Shown: positions 19,069 to 28,843, numbered from the stretch's first letter. The stretch is 64,000 nucleotides of DNA from an uncultured Methanobrevibacter sp. (GCA_900317865.1 ONIK01000001.1:11548-75547), one strand, 5' to 3'. Numbers and translations: made by a program. The notes: generated from the sequence alone by a model not told the origin.

Positions 19069-20142
19069 TTACAAATCTCTTGGATTATTTTTTAATAAGC
19101 ATGCCCTTCTTAGTTTTAATAAAGTTTTTTTCTTAGATTTTAAATCATCAACTTCATCTAAAATTTCTTCTATAGGTCCTCTTAAACATTCAACGGCTTC
19201 TTTTTGGTGAGGCCAGTTGCACTCTTTACAATTCCAAACATTTTTGCCTTTTATCCACTCTCCACCAGTTGATGAATCACCACACGGGTAAAAAGGACAA
19301 TAACAGAAATCACAATACTGGCCATCCCAGTGGCATGGATAATATTCGCATTCACGGTTAGGACCATGGCCAATTTCTCCATTCAAGAATTTTTCATAAT
19401 GATTTCTTGAAAGTTCATGAATTGGAGTTCTTATTACATAACCTCTTGGAGTTATTAACTTATCATCCTGAATATAAGTTAAATCATTGCCAACAATTAA
19501 TGTACAGGACATATTAACAATATCTTCTGATAAATCTTTAACTTTAACAATAGTTTCTTTTGCAGGTTCATAAGTACTATCTACAATACCAATTAAAGCA
19601 TCTTCTCCTTTTATATCTAAAACACATTGTTTAAATCTTCTAAATGGCTCTTTACGTGTTTTACTGATAGGGTTATAAATAGCCACGATTAAATTAGCTT
19701 CAAGAGCGTGCCTTAACTTTTTTTCTATTTCAGATAATGGAGTTAGGATATTGCTTAAACTAATAGCTGCAAAATCATTTAAAGGAGCTCCCAATTTTGA
19801 TGAAGTATAATTAAGAGCTGAAACACCAGGATAGACCTTTACATCAACATCATCATATTTGGAAAGTATTTGATATAATACATTTGCCATTCCAAATACA
19901 CCAGGATCTCCAGAACTGATTAATGAAACAACCTGACCTTCCTTACTTTTTTGAATAGCAACTTCAGCTCTGGCTATTTCATCACCCATTCCTTTCTTTA
20001 AAATTTCCTTTCCTTCAATAAGGTCTTCAATTTGATCAATATATTTTTTATAACCTATAATAACATCAGACTCTTCAATAGCATTTAAGGCGCCTAATGT
20101 CATGTTTTCTCTATTTTGACCAATTCCTATAACATTAATCAT
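19069..20142 (-). CDS. cbiH: Precorrin-3B / cobalt-factor III C17-methyltransferase with Cys-rich tail
   Basis: CbiH/CobJ methylates C17 and contracts the ring in the anaerobic corrin pathway. Residues 1-240 are a tetrapyrrole methylase domain with [34 protein letters not shown] and [10 protein letters not shown]. Residues about 265-335 form an extra cysteine-rich domain ([20 protein letters not shown], then [10 protein letters not shown]), a small metal- or Fe-S-binding module fused to CbiH in several methanogens. At 357 residues it is about 110 longer than a plain CbiH. It lies 10 bp upstream of the PhoU/RCK gene, and cbiG and cbiB are 6-8 kb away. Confidence 0.92.
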   Translation of the reverse strand: MINVIGIGQNRENMTLGALNAIEESDVIIGYKKYIDQIEDLIEGKEILKKGMGDEIARAEVAIQKSKEGQVVSLISSGDPGVFGMANVLYQILSKYDDVDVKVYPGVSALNYTSSKLGAPLNDFAAISLSNILTPLSEIEKKLRHALEANLIVAIYNPISKTRKEPFRRFKQCVLDIKGEDALIGIVDSTYEPAKETIVKVKDLSEDIVNMSCTLIVGNDLTYIQDDKLITPRGYVIRTPIHELSRNHYEKFLNGEIGHGPNRECEYYPCHWDGQYCDFCYCPFYPCGDSSTGGEWIKGKNVWNCKECNWPHQKEAVECLRGPIEEILDEVDDLKSKKKTLLKLRRACLLKNNPRDL

Positions 20143-20149
20143 GATTTAC

Positions 20150-20644
20150 CTAAAATAATTTTAATACAGAATTTACTTTCATTTGATTAGTGTCGACTAT
20201 CAGTTCTCCATTCTTATATGAAGCAACAGATGTAACTATTACTTTATATGAAGGAGTTTGACTAATAACAATTTGTCCTGAAGTTGAATTTGGTGCAGCA
20301 TAACCTAAAGCTTCAATAGTAATGTTAAATTCACCTTTACTGGTATCCTCATAGGTTGATGCATTCATTGAATCAACGTTAACGCCGTCAACATTCGACA
20401 GCTGCTGCATCTTATTCGCTACATCCTTATGGTTAGTGAAATTAACCGGTGTTGGATCTTTAACGAACACATCATTAACCTTTTGTGGACTAAAAAACCC
20501 TGTAATTTGGGTAACCTGCATATCAATTAATCCCTTAACATCCGGAACTTCAGCTGTGACAATTGTATATGAACTAAATAATCCTACTTCAAAAAATATT
20601 ATAAATAATACAATTACTAGTAAAATTCTAAGAAATTTTCCCAT
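20150..20644 (-). CDS. Membrane-anchored conserved protein, unknown function
   Basis: This protein of about 164 residues has an N-terminal hydrophobic segment (LRILLVIVLFIIFFEVGLFS) and an extracellular domain of about 130 residues without cysteines. The domain ends in short beta-strand-like segments (SYKVIVTSV, GELIVDTNQMKV). I chose ATG 20644 (MGKFLR) over a GTG at 20653. I do not recognise a family. It ends 8 bp before cbiH starts on the same strand, so the two are probably in one transcript, but nothing in its sequence points to cobamide synthesis. A string VDGVNVDS also occurs in the small secreted peptide at 13238-13483. Confidence 0.65.
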   Translation of the reverse strand: MGKFLRILLVIVLFIIFFEVGLFSSYTIVTAEVPDVKGLIDMQVTQITGFFSPQKVNDVFVKDPTPVNFTNHKDVANKMQQLSNVDGVNVDSMNASTYEDTSKGEFNITIEALGYAAPNSTSGQIVISQTPSYKVIVTSVASYKNGELIVDTNQMKVNSVLKLF

Positions 20645-20809
20645 TATTATCACATCTTACTTTTAAAATTACCTATAATAAATTAGATTTTATTTTTAAT
20701 ATATAATAAATATAACTACAAATACATTATTTATTCCAAGTCTTAAAATTTTTTGATAAAATTACAATGATTTAAATTTATTAAAGATAATAACAAAAAA
20801 AATTAATTA

Positions 20810-20817
20810 GGGGGTGA
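20810..20817 (+). promoter_or_regulatory. Ribosome binding site in front of an ATT start
   Basis: GGGGGTGA is the strongest Shine-Dalgarno match near this gene and sits 4 nt before the ATT codon at 20822. No ATG, GTG or TTG occurs in frame between the upstream stop at 20804 and the end of the signal peptide, so this site points to ATT as the start. Confidence 0.65.
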
Positions 20818-20821
20818 AATT

Positions 20822-22954
20822 ATTAAATTTAAATTTATATTTATATGTGTAATTCTATTTCTATTTTCTCTGAATTGTATCTTTGCTATTGATTTAACGA
20901 ACAATTCATCCTATCAAAGTGAAACAGAAGACGATGGAACATTTTCAACACTGCAAAATAGAATAAACGAATTGGATGATAATCAAACTCTTTATCTAAA
21001 TAATGATTACACTAATGATAATTTAAGTGATAACGGAATAATCATTTCTAAAAATATAAGAATTGAAGGAAATGGATTTACATTAAATGGATTAAATGAA
21101 TCTAGAATATTTACAATAACAAATTCAAGCAATTTAATTCTGAATAACATTAATTTTATTAATGGTTATGGATTTTATGGAGGAGCAATTTACTCTGACA
21201 GCTTTTCAAACTGTACATTTACTAACTTAAACTTCACAAACAATTTTGCTGATATGCATGGTGGAGCAATATATATTGAAGGGGACTGCATCAGTAACAA
21301 ATTCATTAACGTTACATTCAAAAACAACACTGCACTAAGAGGAGGAGCGGTTTATTTCAATGGAAATCTTATAGATAACATTATGAATATTGATGCCAGT
21401 TATAATACTGTAAATATTTTCTCAGGAGCTGTTTTTTTTGTAAATGGAACTACAGTGAACAACAGACTCAACGGAAAGTACATTAACAATTCTGCTCCGG
21501 ACCACTGTGGAGCTGTTATGTATTTAAAGGATAATGTTACAGGAAATATCATTGAAGGCTATTTTGAAAACAATACATGTACAAATACCGGTGGAGTAAT
21601 GACTGCAATGTCAACTGCACTAAATAATACTTTCAAAGGAAGCTTTTATAAAAATTCAGCACGTATAGGTGGAGTCCTGTATTTCTATGTTCCTTCATAC
21701 AACAACACAATAATTGGAGAATTTATAAATAATTCAGCTACAAGATATGGAAGTACAATCTATTTCAGAGGTACTCCATTTAATAAAATAACAAATTCTT
21801 CATTCATAAATAATCAGATTCCATCCAAGAATCTAAACGTTAATGTAAGCGATTCAACCTTGAAAGTTATAATGACCGGTAATGATACTGTAATAAATGC
21901 AATTAATGCCAAAAATATAGGCAATTTAACATTTAGTAATGTTACTTATTGGGCGGAAAACGGATTAGTAAACAGTGATGATGTCTTACCAATATGTAAT
22001 GAGGGAGCATCTGGGCAAAACGTTACCTTGGAAATATATAAAAATGATGAAATTGTATATAATGTCACTAAAGTAACAAATCAGACAGGATTTGCATCAT
22101 TTGACTATTCCAGCTTAAATCCGGGATTTTATACCTATTTAATTTATCATGAAAATAACTTATATTATACCTATATTAACAAAACGGGAAATATTACTGT
22201 TGATGATAAAATCATTACCCATGATTTGGTAAAAATCTATAAAAACGAATCTAAATTTGAAGCCTTTATCGGAAAAGTAAATGAAACTGTATCTTTTAAA
22301 ATAAACGGAGTAACTTACAATAGAACTACAGATGAAAATGGAACCGCTAAACTAGCTATTAATTTAAACCCTGGCAATTATACCATTGAAACTATATTCA
22401 ATGGAACAAGCGTTGAAAACAATATTGAAGTTTTACCAACACTAATCGCTCAGAACCTGGTTAAATATTTCAGAAATGAATCACAATTTTTAATTTCATT
22501 GATTGATGGTGAAATTAATCCTGTAGCTAATGTTAACATTACCATGAATATTAATGGAGTATTTTATAACCGTACAACAAATGAAAATGGAACTGCTAAG
22601 TTAAACATCAATTTGAATCCGGGCGAGTACATATTAACTGCTATTGATCCATTGACTGGACTGATGGTATCCTATAATATAACGGTGCTACCTACTTTAA
22701 CAGCAGATGATTTAAACATGACTTATTTAGATGGTTCTCAATTTAAAGCAAAACTTGTTGACGGTCAGGGAAAAGAACTAGAAAATGCTGGTATAACATT
22801 TAACATTAATGGTGTATTTTACACAAGATATACAAATTCATCTGGAATTGCAGCTTTAAACATTAACTTAATTCCTGGTGAGTATATAATTACATCCATC
22901 TATGAAAGTGCTGTTACATCAAATAAAATAACTATTTTTTCTAAAGAGGATTAA
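20822..22954 (+). CDS. Adhesin-like protein, beta-helix plus Ig-like repeats, apparent AUU start
   Basis: From the ATT at 20822 the frame encodes a signal peptide (IKFKFIFICVILFLFSLN, then CIFA) just like the MKFK start of the giant adhesin, giving about 710 residues. The nearest standard start in frame is a TTG at 20972, which would remove the whole signal peptide. Residues about 40-300 form a right-handed beta-helix with repeated 'N.F.NN.A...GGAIY' turns. Residues about 440-710 are Ig-like units with 'FNINGVFYNRTTNENGTAKL' and similar strings. The product is likely secreted and surface-bound, with an attachment role by analogy. Either AUU is used as start codon, or an ATG mutated and expression is reduced. 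Confidence 0.75.
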   Translation: MKFKFIFICVILFLFSLNCIFAIDLTNNSSYQSETEDDGTFSTLQNRINELDDNQTLYLNNDYTNDNLSDNGIIISKNIRIEGNGFTLNGLNESRIFTITNSSNLILNNINFINGYGFYGGAIYSDSFSNCTFTNLNFTNNFADMHGGAIYIEGDCISNKFINVTFKNNTALRGGAVYFNGNLIDNIMNIDASYNTVNIFSGAVFFVNGTTVNNRLNGKYINNSAPDHCGAVMYLKDNVTGNIIEGYFENNTCTNTGGVMTAMSTALNNTFKGSFYKNSARIGGVLYFYVPSYNNTIIGEFINNSATRYGSTIYFRGTPFNKITNSSFINNQIPSKNLNVNVSDSTLKVIMTGNDTVINAINAKNIGNLTFSNVTYWAENGLVNSDDVLPICNEGASGQNVTLEIYKNDEIVYNVTKVTNQTGFASFDYSSLNPGFYTYLIYHENNLYYTYINKTGNITVDDKIITHDLVKIYKNESKFEAFIGKVNETVSFKINGVTYNRTTDENGTAKLAINLNPGNYTIETIFNGTSVENNIEVLPTLIAQNLVKYFRNESQFLISLIDGEINPVANVNITMNINGVFYNRTTNENGTAKLNINLNPGEYILTAIDPLTGLMVSYNITVLPTLTADDLNMTYLDGSQFKAKLVDGQGKELENAGITFNINGVFYTRYTNSSGIAALNINLIPGEYIITSIYESAVTSNKITIFSKED

Positions 22955-23071
22955 AAGCCTCTTTATTTTTTATTAATTTTTATCAGTTTTTTGAAAATTA
23001 CCTTCTCAGGAAATATAACCTTTTCATATTCTCAAAGTTTATAAACATTGAAAATTAAAATTTTAACTAAT

Positions 23072-24736
23072 ATGTCAAATAATATTTTACTTAAATTTGC
23101 AAAAAAAGGAATTAATTTATCACCTGATGCTTATGCAAAAGTAATGCAGTCAGATAATCCTACAAATTTTGCTTCTGAATTAATTGTAAAGCTTAAAAGT
23201 AGCGATTTTAAGGCTGTAGATTTAATAGCAGTTGATGGTAAAACAATTGATGTAATTACTGGCAATGTGGCTTCAAGTGAAGAAACTACAAGTGAAATTC
23301 AAAAAACAGAAGCTGAAGTAAAAACAGATGAAACAATTGAACCGACTCCAAATAAAGATAAAAAAGAAGAATCACAACCAAAAGTAAAAACAGATGAAGC
23401 AACTCCAAATGAAGATAAAAAAGAGGAGTCAAAATCCGAAGGTATAGTAAAGATTGAGGATTCTGAAAAAGTAGAAGATACAAAAATAGAATTTAAAAGG
23501 AATTTAGAGAAAATCGATGTTGAATATGACTTTGAAGTCCTGCAAGACAGTTCTAATAAATCTTATACAAGTGGAGAAATTGGAGACTTAATTACCTATT
23601 TCCAATCAAGATATGAAAAATTAAGTAAAATATTAAGGCAAAGACCTGATTTAAAAATGACCACAAAAGTAGCTGATATTGAAGACGGTCAAACAACATT
23701 GAATTTAATTTTAATGGTTAAAGAAATAAGATCCACAAAAAATGGACATAAATTTGTTGAATTTGAAGATGATACTGGATCTATATCAATATTATTTTCT
23801 AATAAAAATGAAGAGTTATTTGCTGAAGCTGAAAAACTCGTTAGAGATGAAGTTGTTGGAGTAATTGCAAATAAAGATAATGACTTCGTTATAGCTAATC
23901 AGTTAATTTATCCTGGTGTTTTAAGAATTCAAGAAAAGAAAATGGATTTTGGAGTGGTATTTTTATCTGATGTTCACATTGGAAGTTTAACTTTCCTTGA
24001 AGATGCATTTCAAAAGTTCATTGACTGGATTAACTGTGAATTTGGTAATGAAGAACAAAGAAAAATCGCCGAAGATATTAAATATTTGATTATCGCAGGA
24101 GATATTGTTGACGGTATTGGTGTCTATCCTAATCAGGACAAAGAATTGTCCATTAAAGATATTCGCCAACAATATGATGAAGCTGCCAGATTTTTGGGAA
24201 ATATTAGAAGTGACATTAAAATCATTATTACTCCAGGAAACCACGATGCTTCAAGACTTGCTGAACCACAGCCTGCTGTTCCTGAAGAGTATGCCAAATC
24301 ACTATACCAATTAAATAACGTTGAATTTGTAAGTAATCCGGCTGTAGTGTCTCTGGATGGTATTAATGTGTTAATTTATCACGGAGAAAGTTTCAATGAA
24401 CTGCCAATGGCTATTAAAGGTTTAAGTTATGAGAAAAATGAAGAAATGATGGTTGAACTTTTAAGAAAAAGACATTTAGCTCCTATTTATGGTGAAAGAA
24501 CTCCTTTAGCTTCTGAATTAGAAGATTATTTAGTTATAGAACATGTTCCTGATATTTTCCATACAGGACACATTCACATTAATTCTTATAAAAAATACAA
24601 TGGAATACATTTAATTAACTCAGGTACCTTCCAGACTCAAACGGAATACCAGAAAATTAAAAACATCGAGCCTACTCCTGCTCAGGTTCCTGTAATACAC
24701 AAAGGAGAATATAAACTATTTAGATTTATTGATTAG
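23072..24736 (+). CDS. polB: DNA polymerase D small subunit DP1 (exonuclease subunit)
   Basis: This protein of about 554 residues is the small subunit of the archaeal replicative polymerase D, with 3'-5' proofreading nuclease activity and binding to the large subunit DP2. An N-terminal helical domain is followed by an acidic, Lys/Glu/Thr-rich linker (about 70-150) with an imperfect repeat around [17 protein letters not shown]. An OB fold comes next, then a calcineurin-like nuclease. Metal motifs are DVHIGS (about 300), GDIVDG (about 343), GNHD (about 389), YHGES (about 435) and TGHIH (about 500). ATG 23072 is preferred over a TTG at 23048, because TTTATAAAC lies just upstream. The class II aldolase follows after 7 bp. 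Confidence 0.93.
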   Translation: MSNNILLKFAKKGINLSPDAYAKVMQSDNPTNFASELIVKLKSSDFKAVDLIAVDGKTIDVITGNVASSEETTSEIQKTEAEVKTDETIEPTPNKDKKEESQPKVKTDEATPNEDKKEESKSEGIVKIEDSEKVEDTKIEFKRNLEKIDVEYDFEVLQDSSNKSYTSGEIGDLITYFQSRYEKLSKILRQRPDLKMTTKVADIEDGQTTLNLILMVKEIRSTKNGHKFVEFEDDTGSISILFSNKNEELFAEAEKLVRDEVVGVIANKDNDFVIANQLIYPGVLRIQEKKMDFGVVFLSDVHIGSLTFLEDAFQKFIDWINCEFGNEEQRKIAEDIKYLIIAGDIVDGIGVYPNQDKELSIKDIRQQYDEAARFLGNIRSDIKIIITPGNHDASRLAEPQPAVPEEYAKSLYQLNNVEFVSNPAVVSLDGINVLIYHGESFNELPMAIKGLSYEKNEEMMVELLRKRHLAPIYGERTPLASELEDYLVIEHVPDIFHTGHIHINSYKKYNGIHLINSGTFQTQTEYQKIKNIEPTPAQVPVIHKGEYKLFRFID

Positions 24737-24743
24737 TGATATT

Positions 24744-25316
24744 ATGTATGATGATGTTTCAAAATTAATAGAAGTATGCAACAATCTTTACGACAAGCAA
24801 TTAGTTTCAGGAAAATCAGGTAATGTAAGCATTAGACTTGGAGATTATATTGCTATTACACCTACTTTAACAGCCATTAATGAATTAAATGAAGAAGATA
24901 TAGTTTTGGTTGATATGCAATCCAATATATTGACTAAAGGTAGACCTTCATCAGAAGTTGGAATGCATTTAGGAATTTATAATAAAAGAAAAGATGTTAA
25001 TGCAATTATTCATACTCATTCCCCTTATACAACCGGATTTGCTTTTAGCAATAAAAAAATCAAAAGATTAGAAGGCTTTGGTGAAATTAAAAATCAATAT
25101 TTATCAAGTATTGAATATGAAAAACCAGGAAGTAAAGATCTTGCTGAAAAAGCATCCGAGGGCATTAAAAATGAAGACGTGCTTATTTTAAAAAATCATG
25201 GTTTTATATGTGTTGGTAAAAATCTAAAAGAAACTGAATCCCTTGCTGTATTCATTGAAGAATCTGCAAAGACTCAATTCGTAACTTATATGTTAAATTC
25301 AGTGAAAGATATTTAA
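24744..25316 (+). CDS. Class II aldolase/adducin family protein (fuculose-phosphate aldolase-like)
   Basis: This 190-residue zinc aldolase has the family motifs SGKSGNVSIRLGD, GRPSSEVGMHLGIY and IIHTHSPYTTGF, with the HTH zinc ligands and a third His in LKNHGFICVG. Archaeal members cleave or form sugar phosphates such as fuculose 1-phosphate, and one has been linked to lactaldehyde supply for coenzyme F420. The exact substrate is open. The start is ATG 24744, placed 7 bp after the DP1 stop with AGTGAT in front. A TTG at 24729 would overlap DP1. Co-transcription with the polymerase gene is likely. Confidence 0.85.
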   Translation: MYDDVSKLIEVCNNLYDKQLVSGKSGNVSIRLGDYIAITPTLTAINELNEEDIVLVDMQSNILTKGRPSSEVGMHLGIYNKRKDVNAIIHTHSPYTTGFAFSNKKIKRLEGFGEIKNQYLSSIEYEKPGSKDLAEKASEGIKNEDVLILKNHGFICVGKNLKETESLAVFIEESAKTQFVTYMLNSVKDI

Positions 25317-25318
25317 TA

Positions 25319-25474
25319 TCATTCAACTGAATCTTTTGTTCTGGCTTCATATCCTTCATTAATCATTTTTAATATTAATCCGGATAATGAAGTATCTTCG
25401 CGAATAGCCATAATTTTAAGTTCTTTTTTCAAATCACTTGGTAAATTTATTGTAGTTTTGCTTACATCTGACAT
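25319..25474 (-). CDS. Ribbon-helix-helix (CopG-like) DNA-binding protein
   Basis: A 51-residue protein reads from ATG 25474 to a stop at 25319. It begins MSDVSKTTINLPSDLKKELK, continues IMAIREDTSLSGLILKMINE and ends GYEARTKDSVE. The pattern (a beta strand TTINLP, then two helices joined by REDTSLS) is that of a CopG/Arc-type repressor, which binds DNA as a dimer through the strand. It lies convergent to the aldolase gene and directly after it, and about 140 bp before the UPF0147 gene on the opposite strand. It could regulate itself or that gene. No toxin partner is adjacent. Confidence 0.8.
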   Translation of the reverse strand: MSDVSKTTINLPSDLKKELKIMAIREDTSLSGLILKMINEGYEARTKDSVE

Positions 25475-25617
25475 ATTATATAGGTTATTTTTTAACTTAA
25501 TATATATTTTTCTATAAAATAAATATTCGAAATACTACAAACAATTAAATATTAGATTTTACATATTATTTTATAATATTTAAAAACTAATTTTTATTTA
25601 TTTATAGGAGGAGTTAT

Positions 25618-25866
25618 ATGAGCAATCAAAATATCGACGAAGTATGTGAAATACTAGAATATATTACAAATGAAAATAGTGTTCCACGTAATATTAGAGA
25701 AGCAGCTAACGAATCAAGTAAACTCTTAAAAGATGAAGAAAAAGACCAATCCGTAAGAATAAGTACTGTTTTAGGAAAATTAGATGAAATAAGTAACGAC
25801 CCAAATATTCCAGTTCATGCAAGAACCTTAATCTGGGAAGTATTATCTAAATTAGAAGCAATCTAA
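25618..25866 (+). CDS. UPF0147 family protein
   Basis: This 82-residue helical protein matches the archaeal UPF0147 family in length and in strings such as VCEILEYITNENSVPRNIR and NDPNIPVHARTLIWEVLSKL. Its function is unknown; the family is widespread in archaea and the protein is soluble and acidic. A strong ribosome binding site, GGAGG, stands 5 nt before the ATG at 25618. The gene has its own upstream AT-rich region and ends 1 bp before the convergent cbiG stop. Confidence 0.9.
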   Translation: MSNQNIDEVCEILEYITNENSVPRNIREAANESSKLLKDEEKDQSVRISTVLGKLDEISNDPNIPVHARTLIWEVLSKLEAI

Positions 25867-25867
25867 T

Positions 25868-26896
25868 TTATTTAATTATTTTTTTATTTGACAACGCCAC
25901 TGAGACTGTAACACCATCAAAAGCCGTTTTTTTATATATTAATTTTGAATCATATCCTGCCGTAATCAATGCTGAAGGTTCACATACGCCAGGAATTCCA
26001 AATTTTGACATGACGAAGTCTGATTTTTGAATATCATCTGATTTGAATAATTTTAGTTTGTCTATTTCTACAAAATTAACAGGAATATTCAATTCTTTTG
26101 ATAAATCAAGAATGCCTTTTTCATCTTTTTTAATTTCAGCTGATGAAAACATGTTAATTCTAGAAATATCCATATTTAAATCATTTAATACTTTATTAAT
26201 TGCTTTTCTTATTTCAATAGATGATTTACCACGTTTACATCCTATTCCAAAGACAATTTTGCGAGGTCTTAATATAATTTTATGATTGTCGCATTCTGCT
26301 TCAATTTCATTATCATTTATCCTGCTTGAAAAATAAATTGAAACATCCATTTCAAGTGTATTATTATTCAAATATTCAAATAAATAATCATGATTTCCAT
26401 TACTATTAACTGTAAAAAAAACTTCTTTACCTTCCAAAATTGATTTATTAAAATGTAAAATCTCTTTTGTATTATCAATAGATAAATACAAATCTTTTGC
26501 CAAAACATCAATTCCTAATTTTTTATTAACATCAGTAGAAGTTGTTATAACAGGTGTTGCATTAATTAAAGTAGAAATTTTAGATGTCAATTGATTTGCT
26601 CCACCAAGATGACCTGAAAGCATACTGATGACAAAATTTCCATTGTCATCTATGTTTAAAATAGCCGGATCTGTTGTTTTGGATTCAAGTAAATGTGAAA
26701 TGCTTCTTATTAATATACCGGAAGCCATAATGGCAATAATAGCATCATATTCATAGAATAACAAGTTAAAAGTGTTTTTTACATCTTTGTGATAAATATC
26801 ACATTTAATTATTGTAGAATCTTTATCTAATAATTCTTTTATTTTAAAGGACAAATCCAAACCTTTTTTTGAAACAGATAAAATAGCTATTTTCAT
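25868..26896 (-). CDS. cbiG: Cobalt-precorrin-5A hydrolase
   Basis: CbiG opens the ring lactone and releases acetaldehyde from cobalt-precorrin-5A in the anaerobic cobamide route. The 342-residue protein shows the N-terminal domain with IIAIMASGILIRSISHLLESK and the diagnostic MLSGHLGGANQLTSKI. The C-terminal domain has VFGIGCKRGKSSIEI, RINMFSSAEIKKDE and GVCEPSALITAG. ATG 26896 is the natural start. It is followed upstream by a 347-bp gap and cbiB on the same strand, so the two corrin genes are neighbours but perhaps not one operon. Confidence 0.93.
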   Translation of the reverse strand: MKIAILSVSKKGLDLSFKIKELLDKDSTIIKCDIYHKDVKNTFNLLFYEYDAIIAIMASGILIRSISHLLESKTTDPAILNIDDNGNFVISMLSGHLGGANQLTSKISTLINATPVITTSTDVNKKLGIDVLAKDLYLSIDNTKEILHFNKSILEGKEVFFTVNSNGNHDYLFEYLNNNTLEMDVSIYFSSRINDNEIEAECDNHKIILRPRKIVFGIGCKRGKSSIEIRKAINKVLNDLNMDISRINMFSSAEIKKDEKGILDLSKELNIPVNFVEIDKLKLFKSDDIQKSDFVMSKFGIPGVCEPSALITAGYDSKLIYKKTAFDGVTVSVALSNKKIIK

Positions 26897-27154
26897 AATA
26901 TCACAAAATATATCAATTAATTATACTTTATCTCCACAAACATTCTATAGTAAAATATTTATCATTTTACTAATTAACATTTATGGATACAATCAGACTC
27001 TTTCAAGTCCAAAGGAATTAATAATTGCTGATCAATTTAATTCTCTCTCAAAATCGTGAAAATATCAATTAAAAAGTTAATTAACAATAATAATAAATTA
27101 TACCTCTTAGAATAAAATAAACAAGCAATTTATAATAAGTATACTCCACCATAT

Positions 27155-27209
27155 TGCATTTCATCTCTAACCTAAGAGGTCAGGGCATTCTTGCACATCA
27201 TAGATAAAG
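27155..27209 (-). repeat. Solo IS200/IS605-type end, similar to 57932-57980
   Basis: Read on the minus strand, this stretch starts CTTTATCTATGATGTGCAAG and continues AATGCCCTGACCTCTTAGG, ending in GATGAAATGCA. The left part of the IS605-like remnant at 57932-57980 has the same string with a few changes. No tnpA or tnpB sequence is next to it, so it is a solo end or a footprint. The remainder of the gap 26897-27243 is AT-rich and holds nothing else I can name. Confidence 0.6.
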
Positions 27210-27243
27210 TTCAAAACAACAACATTTTTGAAAGAGTATAATT

Positions 27244-28218
27244 TCATATTATAACATAAATTATAGTTAATATTAATATTACAAATATTGTAAATAATCT
27301 TATTGTCAGAGATGTTAATCTAATTGCTTTTGAAATATCCAAAACACTGATTTCATGATTGTTATCTCCTAAAACATAGGTACCTTTTTTTATTAACTGA
27401 ATATCAAGTGCACCTGCTGCTGTTGCCATTGTATAACCTGAATTTGGACTGGGACAATTTCTTGCATCTCGTTTCATTATTTTATACGCATTTTTTCCAT
27501 TATATTTTAATAAATAAGCAGATATTATAACAAAGATGCCTGATATTCTAGCAGGAATATAATTTAAAATATCATCCAATATTGCCGGAACAAAACCTAT
27601 TTTAATCAGCTCATCTGTCTTGTATCCAAGCATTGCATCAAGAGTATTTGATATTCTATAGATAAATGGAACCAATAATAAAATAATATAATAATCAATG
27701 TTATAAAACAAAAATATTATTGAAACAATAGAAAAATAAAAAATTGGAGCAATATAAGAATCAGTTATGTTTTCTGTCATACTTTCAATTGTTGCGGAAA
27801 CAATAAAACTTTCCGTTAACTCATCAGTATCACGACTTACCAGGTACGATACAGATTTTCTTGCTTTGTCAAGATCTTCTTTCAGGTCCTTTTCAATGTC
27901 TTTAGCTGTTGACAATAGCATTTTAATTGAAAATGTAGATGACAATATAATAGAATAAATTATAATAAATAAATAATAATTAAATGAAAATAAAATCATT
28001 ATTAATACTAAAATTGAACATGAAACAAAAATAGTAAATATTGTTGTAAAAAAGCCAGACCATCTGCTATTTAATCCAATAAATATATTCTTGAAAAAAT
28101 CAATGATTTTTCCTATTATGACAACAGGATGAATTTTAGTTGGAAGTTCACCAAAAATTGCATCGATTAATAAGCTGAAAATTAATGATATAATAATAAA
28201 CTCGTAAACTTCTAACAT
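27244..28218 (-). CDS. cbiB: Adenosylcobinamide-phosphate synthase
   Basis: CbiB/CobD attaches aminopropanol or its phosphate to adenosylcobyric acid at the membrane. The 324-residue protein has five to six membrane segments. It carries the family strings DAIFGELPTKIHPVVIIGK near the N terminus, SVSYLVSRDTDELTES in the middle, and DARNCPSPNSGYTMATAAGAL late. Start is ATG 28218. It diverges from the DUF2299 gene with a 69-bp AT-rich promoter region between them. CbiG lies downstream on the same strand after the IS-end scar. Confidence 0.93.
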   Translation of the reverse strand: MLEVYEFIIISLIFSLLIDAIFGELPTKIHPVVIIGKIIDFFKNIFIGLNSRWSGFFTTIFTIFVSCSILVLIMILFSFNYYLFIIIYSIILSSTFSIKMLLSTAKDIEKDLKEDLDKARKSVSYLVSRDTDELTESFIVSATIESMTENITDSYIAPIFYFSIVSIIFLFYNIDYYIILLLVPFIYRISNTLDAMLGYKTDELIKIGFVPAILDDILNYIPARISGIFVIISAYLLKYNGKNAYKIMKRDARNCPSPNSGYTMATAAGALDIQLIKKGTYVLGDNNHEISVLDISKAIRLTSLTIRLFTIFVILILTIIYVII

Positions 28219-28287
28219 AATATAAACTATTTATAATAAAAAAATAAATATTTTATTATTTAATTTAATAATAAAATAGTGATAAAT

Positions 28288-28782
28288 ATGATAGATGAAG
28301 AAAAAATAAAAAATTGGATAGTAGATGAAGGATTATTCAGAGAAAAAAAATTTGATGATAATGCTGATTTTCATTACATTATTGAGTTTCCAAAAGATAA
28401 TATAATGGATGTTGTTAAACCAAAAGGAAAAGATTTTATTGTAATGGCTTGTGCAACACAAGTTTCACCACAACATTTAGAATTAATGAACACCAGTTCT
28501 CCTAAAGAAAGAACTGAGTTTTTATTAGATTTAAACATGTCAATCAATCAATTTTTAGTTGACTGTCAATTAGCTGTTGATCAAAATACTAACTTATTAC
28601 AACAGTATGTTATTACTTATCAGATTTTTGAAGATGGAATATCTAAAAATGCTTTATTTGATGCACTTAAAAGAGTTTTCAAAGCAAAAATTCAATGTGT
28701 ATGGATGATTGAAAAAACTTTCGGTACTGTAGGTACCCCTACAACAACAGAACCTTCAAATGAAAATTCAATGTTCATCTAG
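28288..28782 (+). CDS. DUF2299-like protein next to the replication origin
   Basis: This soluble protein of about 164 residues resembles the archaeal DUF2299 family in length and in the phrases FHYIIEFPKD and IVMACATQVSPQHLELM. Its function is unknown. The start is ATG 28288 (MIDEEKIKNW), preceded by the ribosome binding site GTGAT; a GTG at 28279 lies inside that site. The last residues are a low-complexity Thr/Pro/Ser tail (GTPTTTEPSNEN). The gene forms the left border of the replication-origin region, and the first origin box begins 14 bp after its stop. Confidence 0.75.
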   Translation: MIDEEKIKNWIVDEGLFREKKFDDNADFHYIIEFPKDNIMDVVKPKGKDFIVMACATQVSPQHLELMNTSSPKERTEFLLDLNMSINQFLVDCQLAVDQNTNLLQQYVITYQIFEDGISKNALFDALKRVFKAKIQCVWMIEKTFGTVGTPTTTEPSNENSMFI

Positions 28783-28796
28783 AGAGAGGGACATAT

Positions 28797-28809
28797 ATTT
28801 CAAGTGAAA
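28797..28809 (-). promoter_or_regulatory. Mini-ORB origin box 1
   Basis: ATTTCAAGTGAAA on the plus strand is TTTCACTTGAAAT on the minus strand, one change from the core of the Orc1/Cdc6 box. Confidence 0.75.
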
Positions 28810-28843
28810 GTTAAACGAAGGTATATTTTGAATGAAGAGGTAT

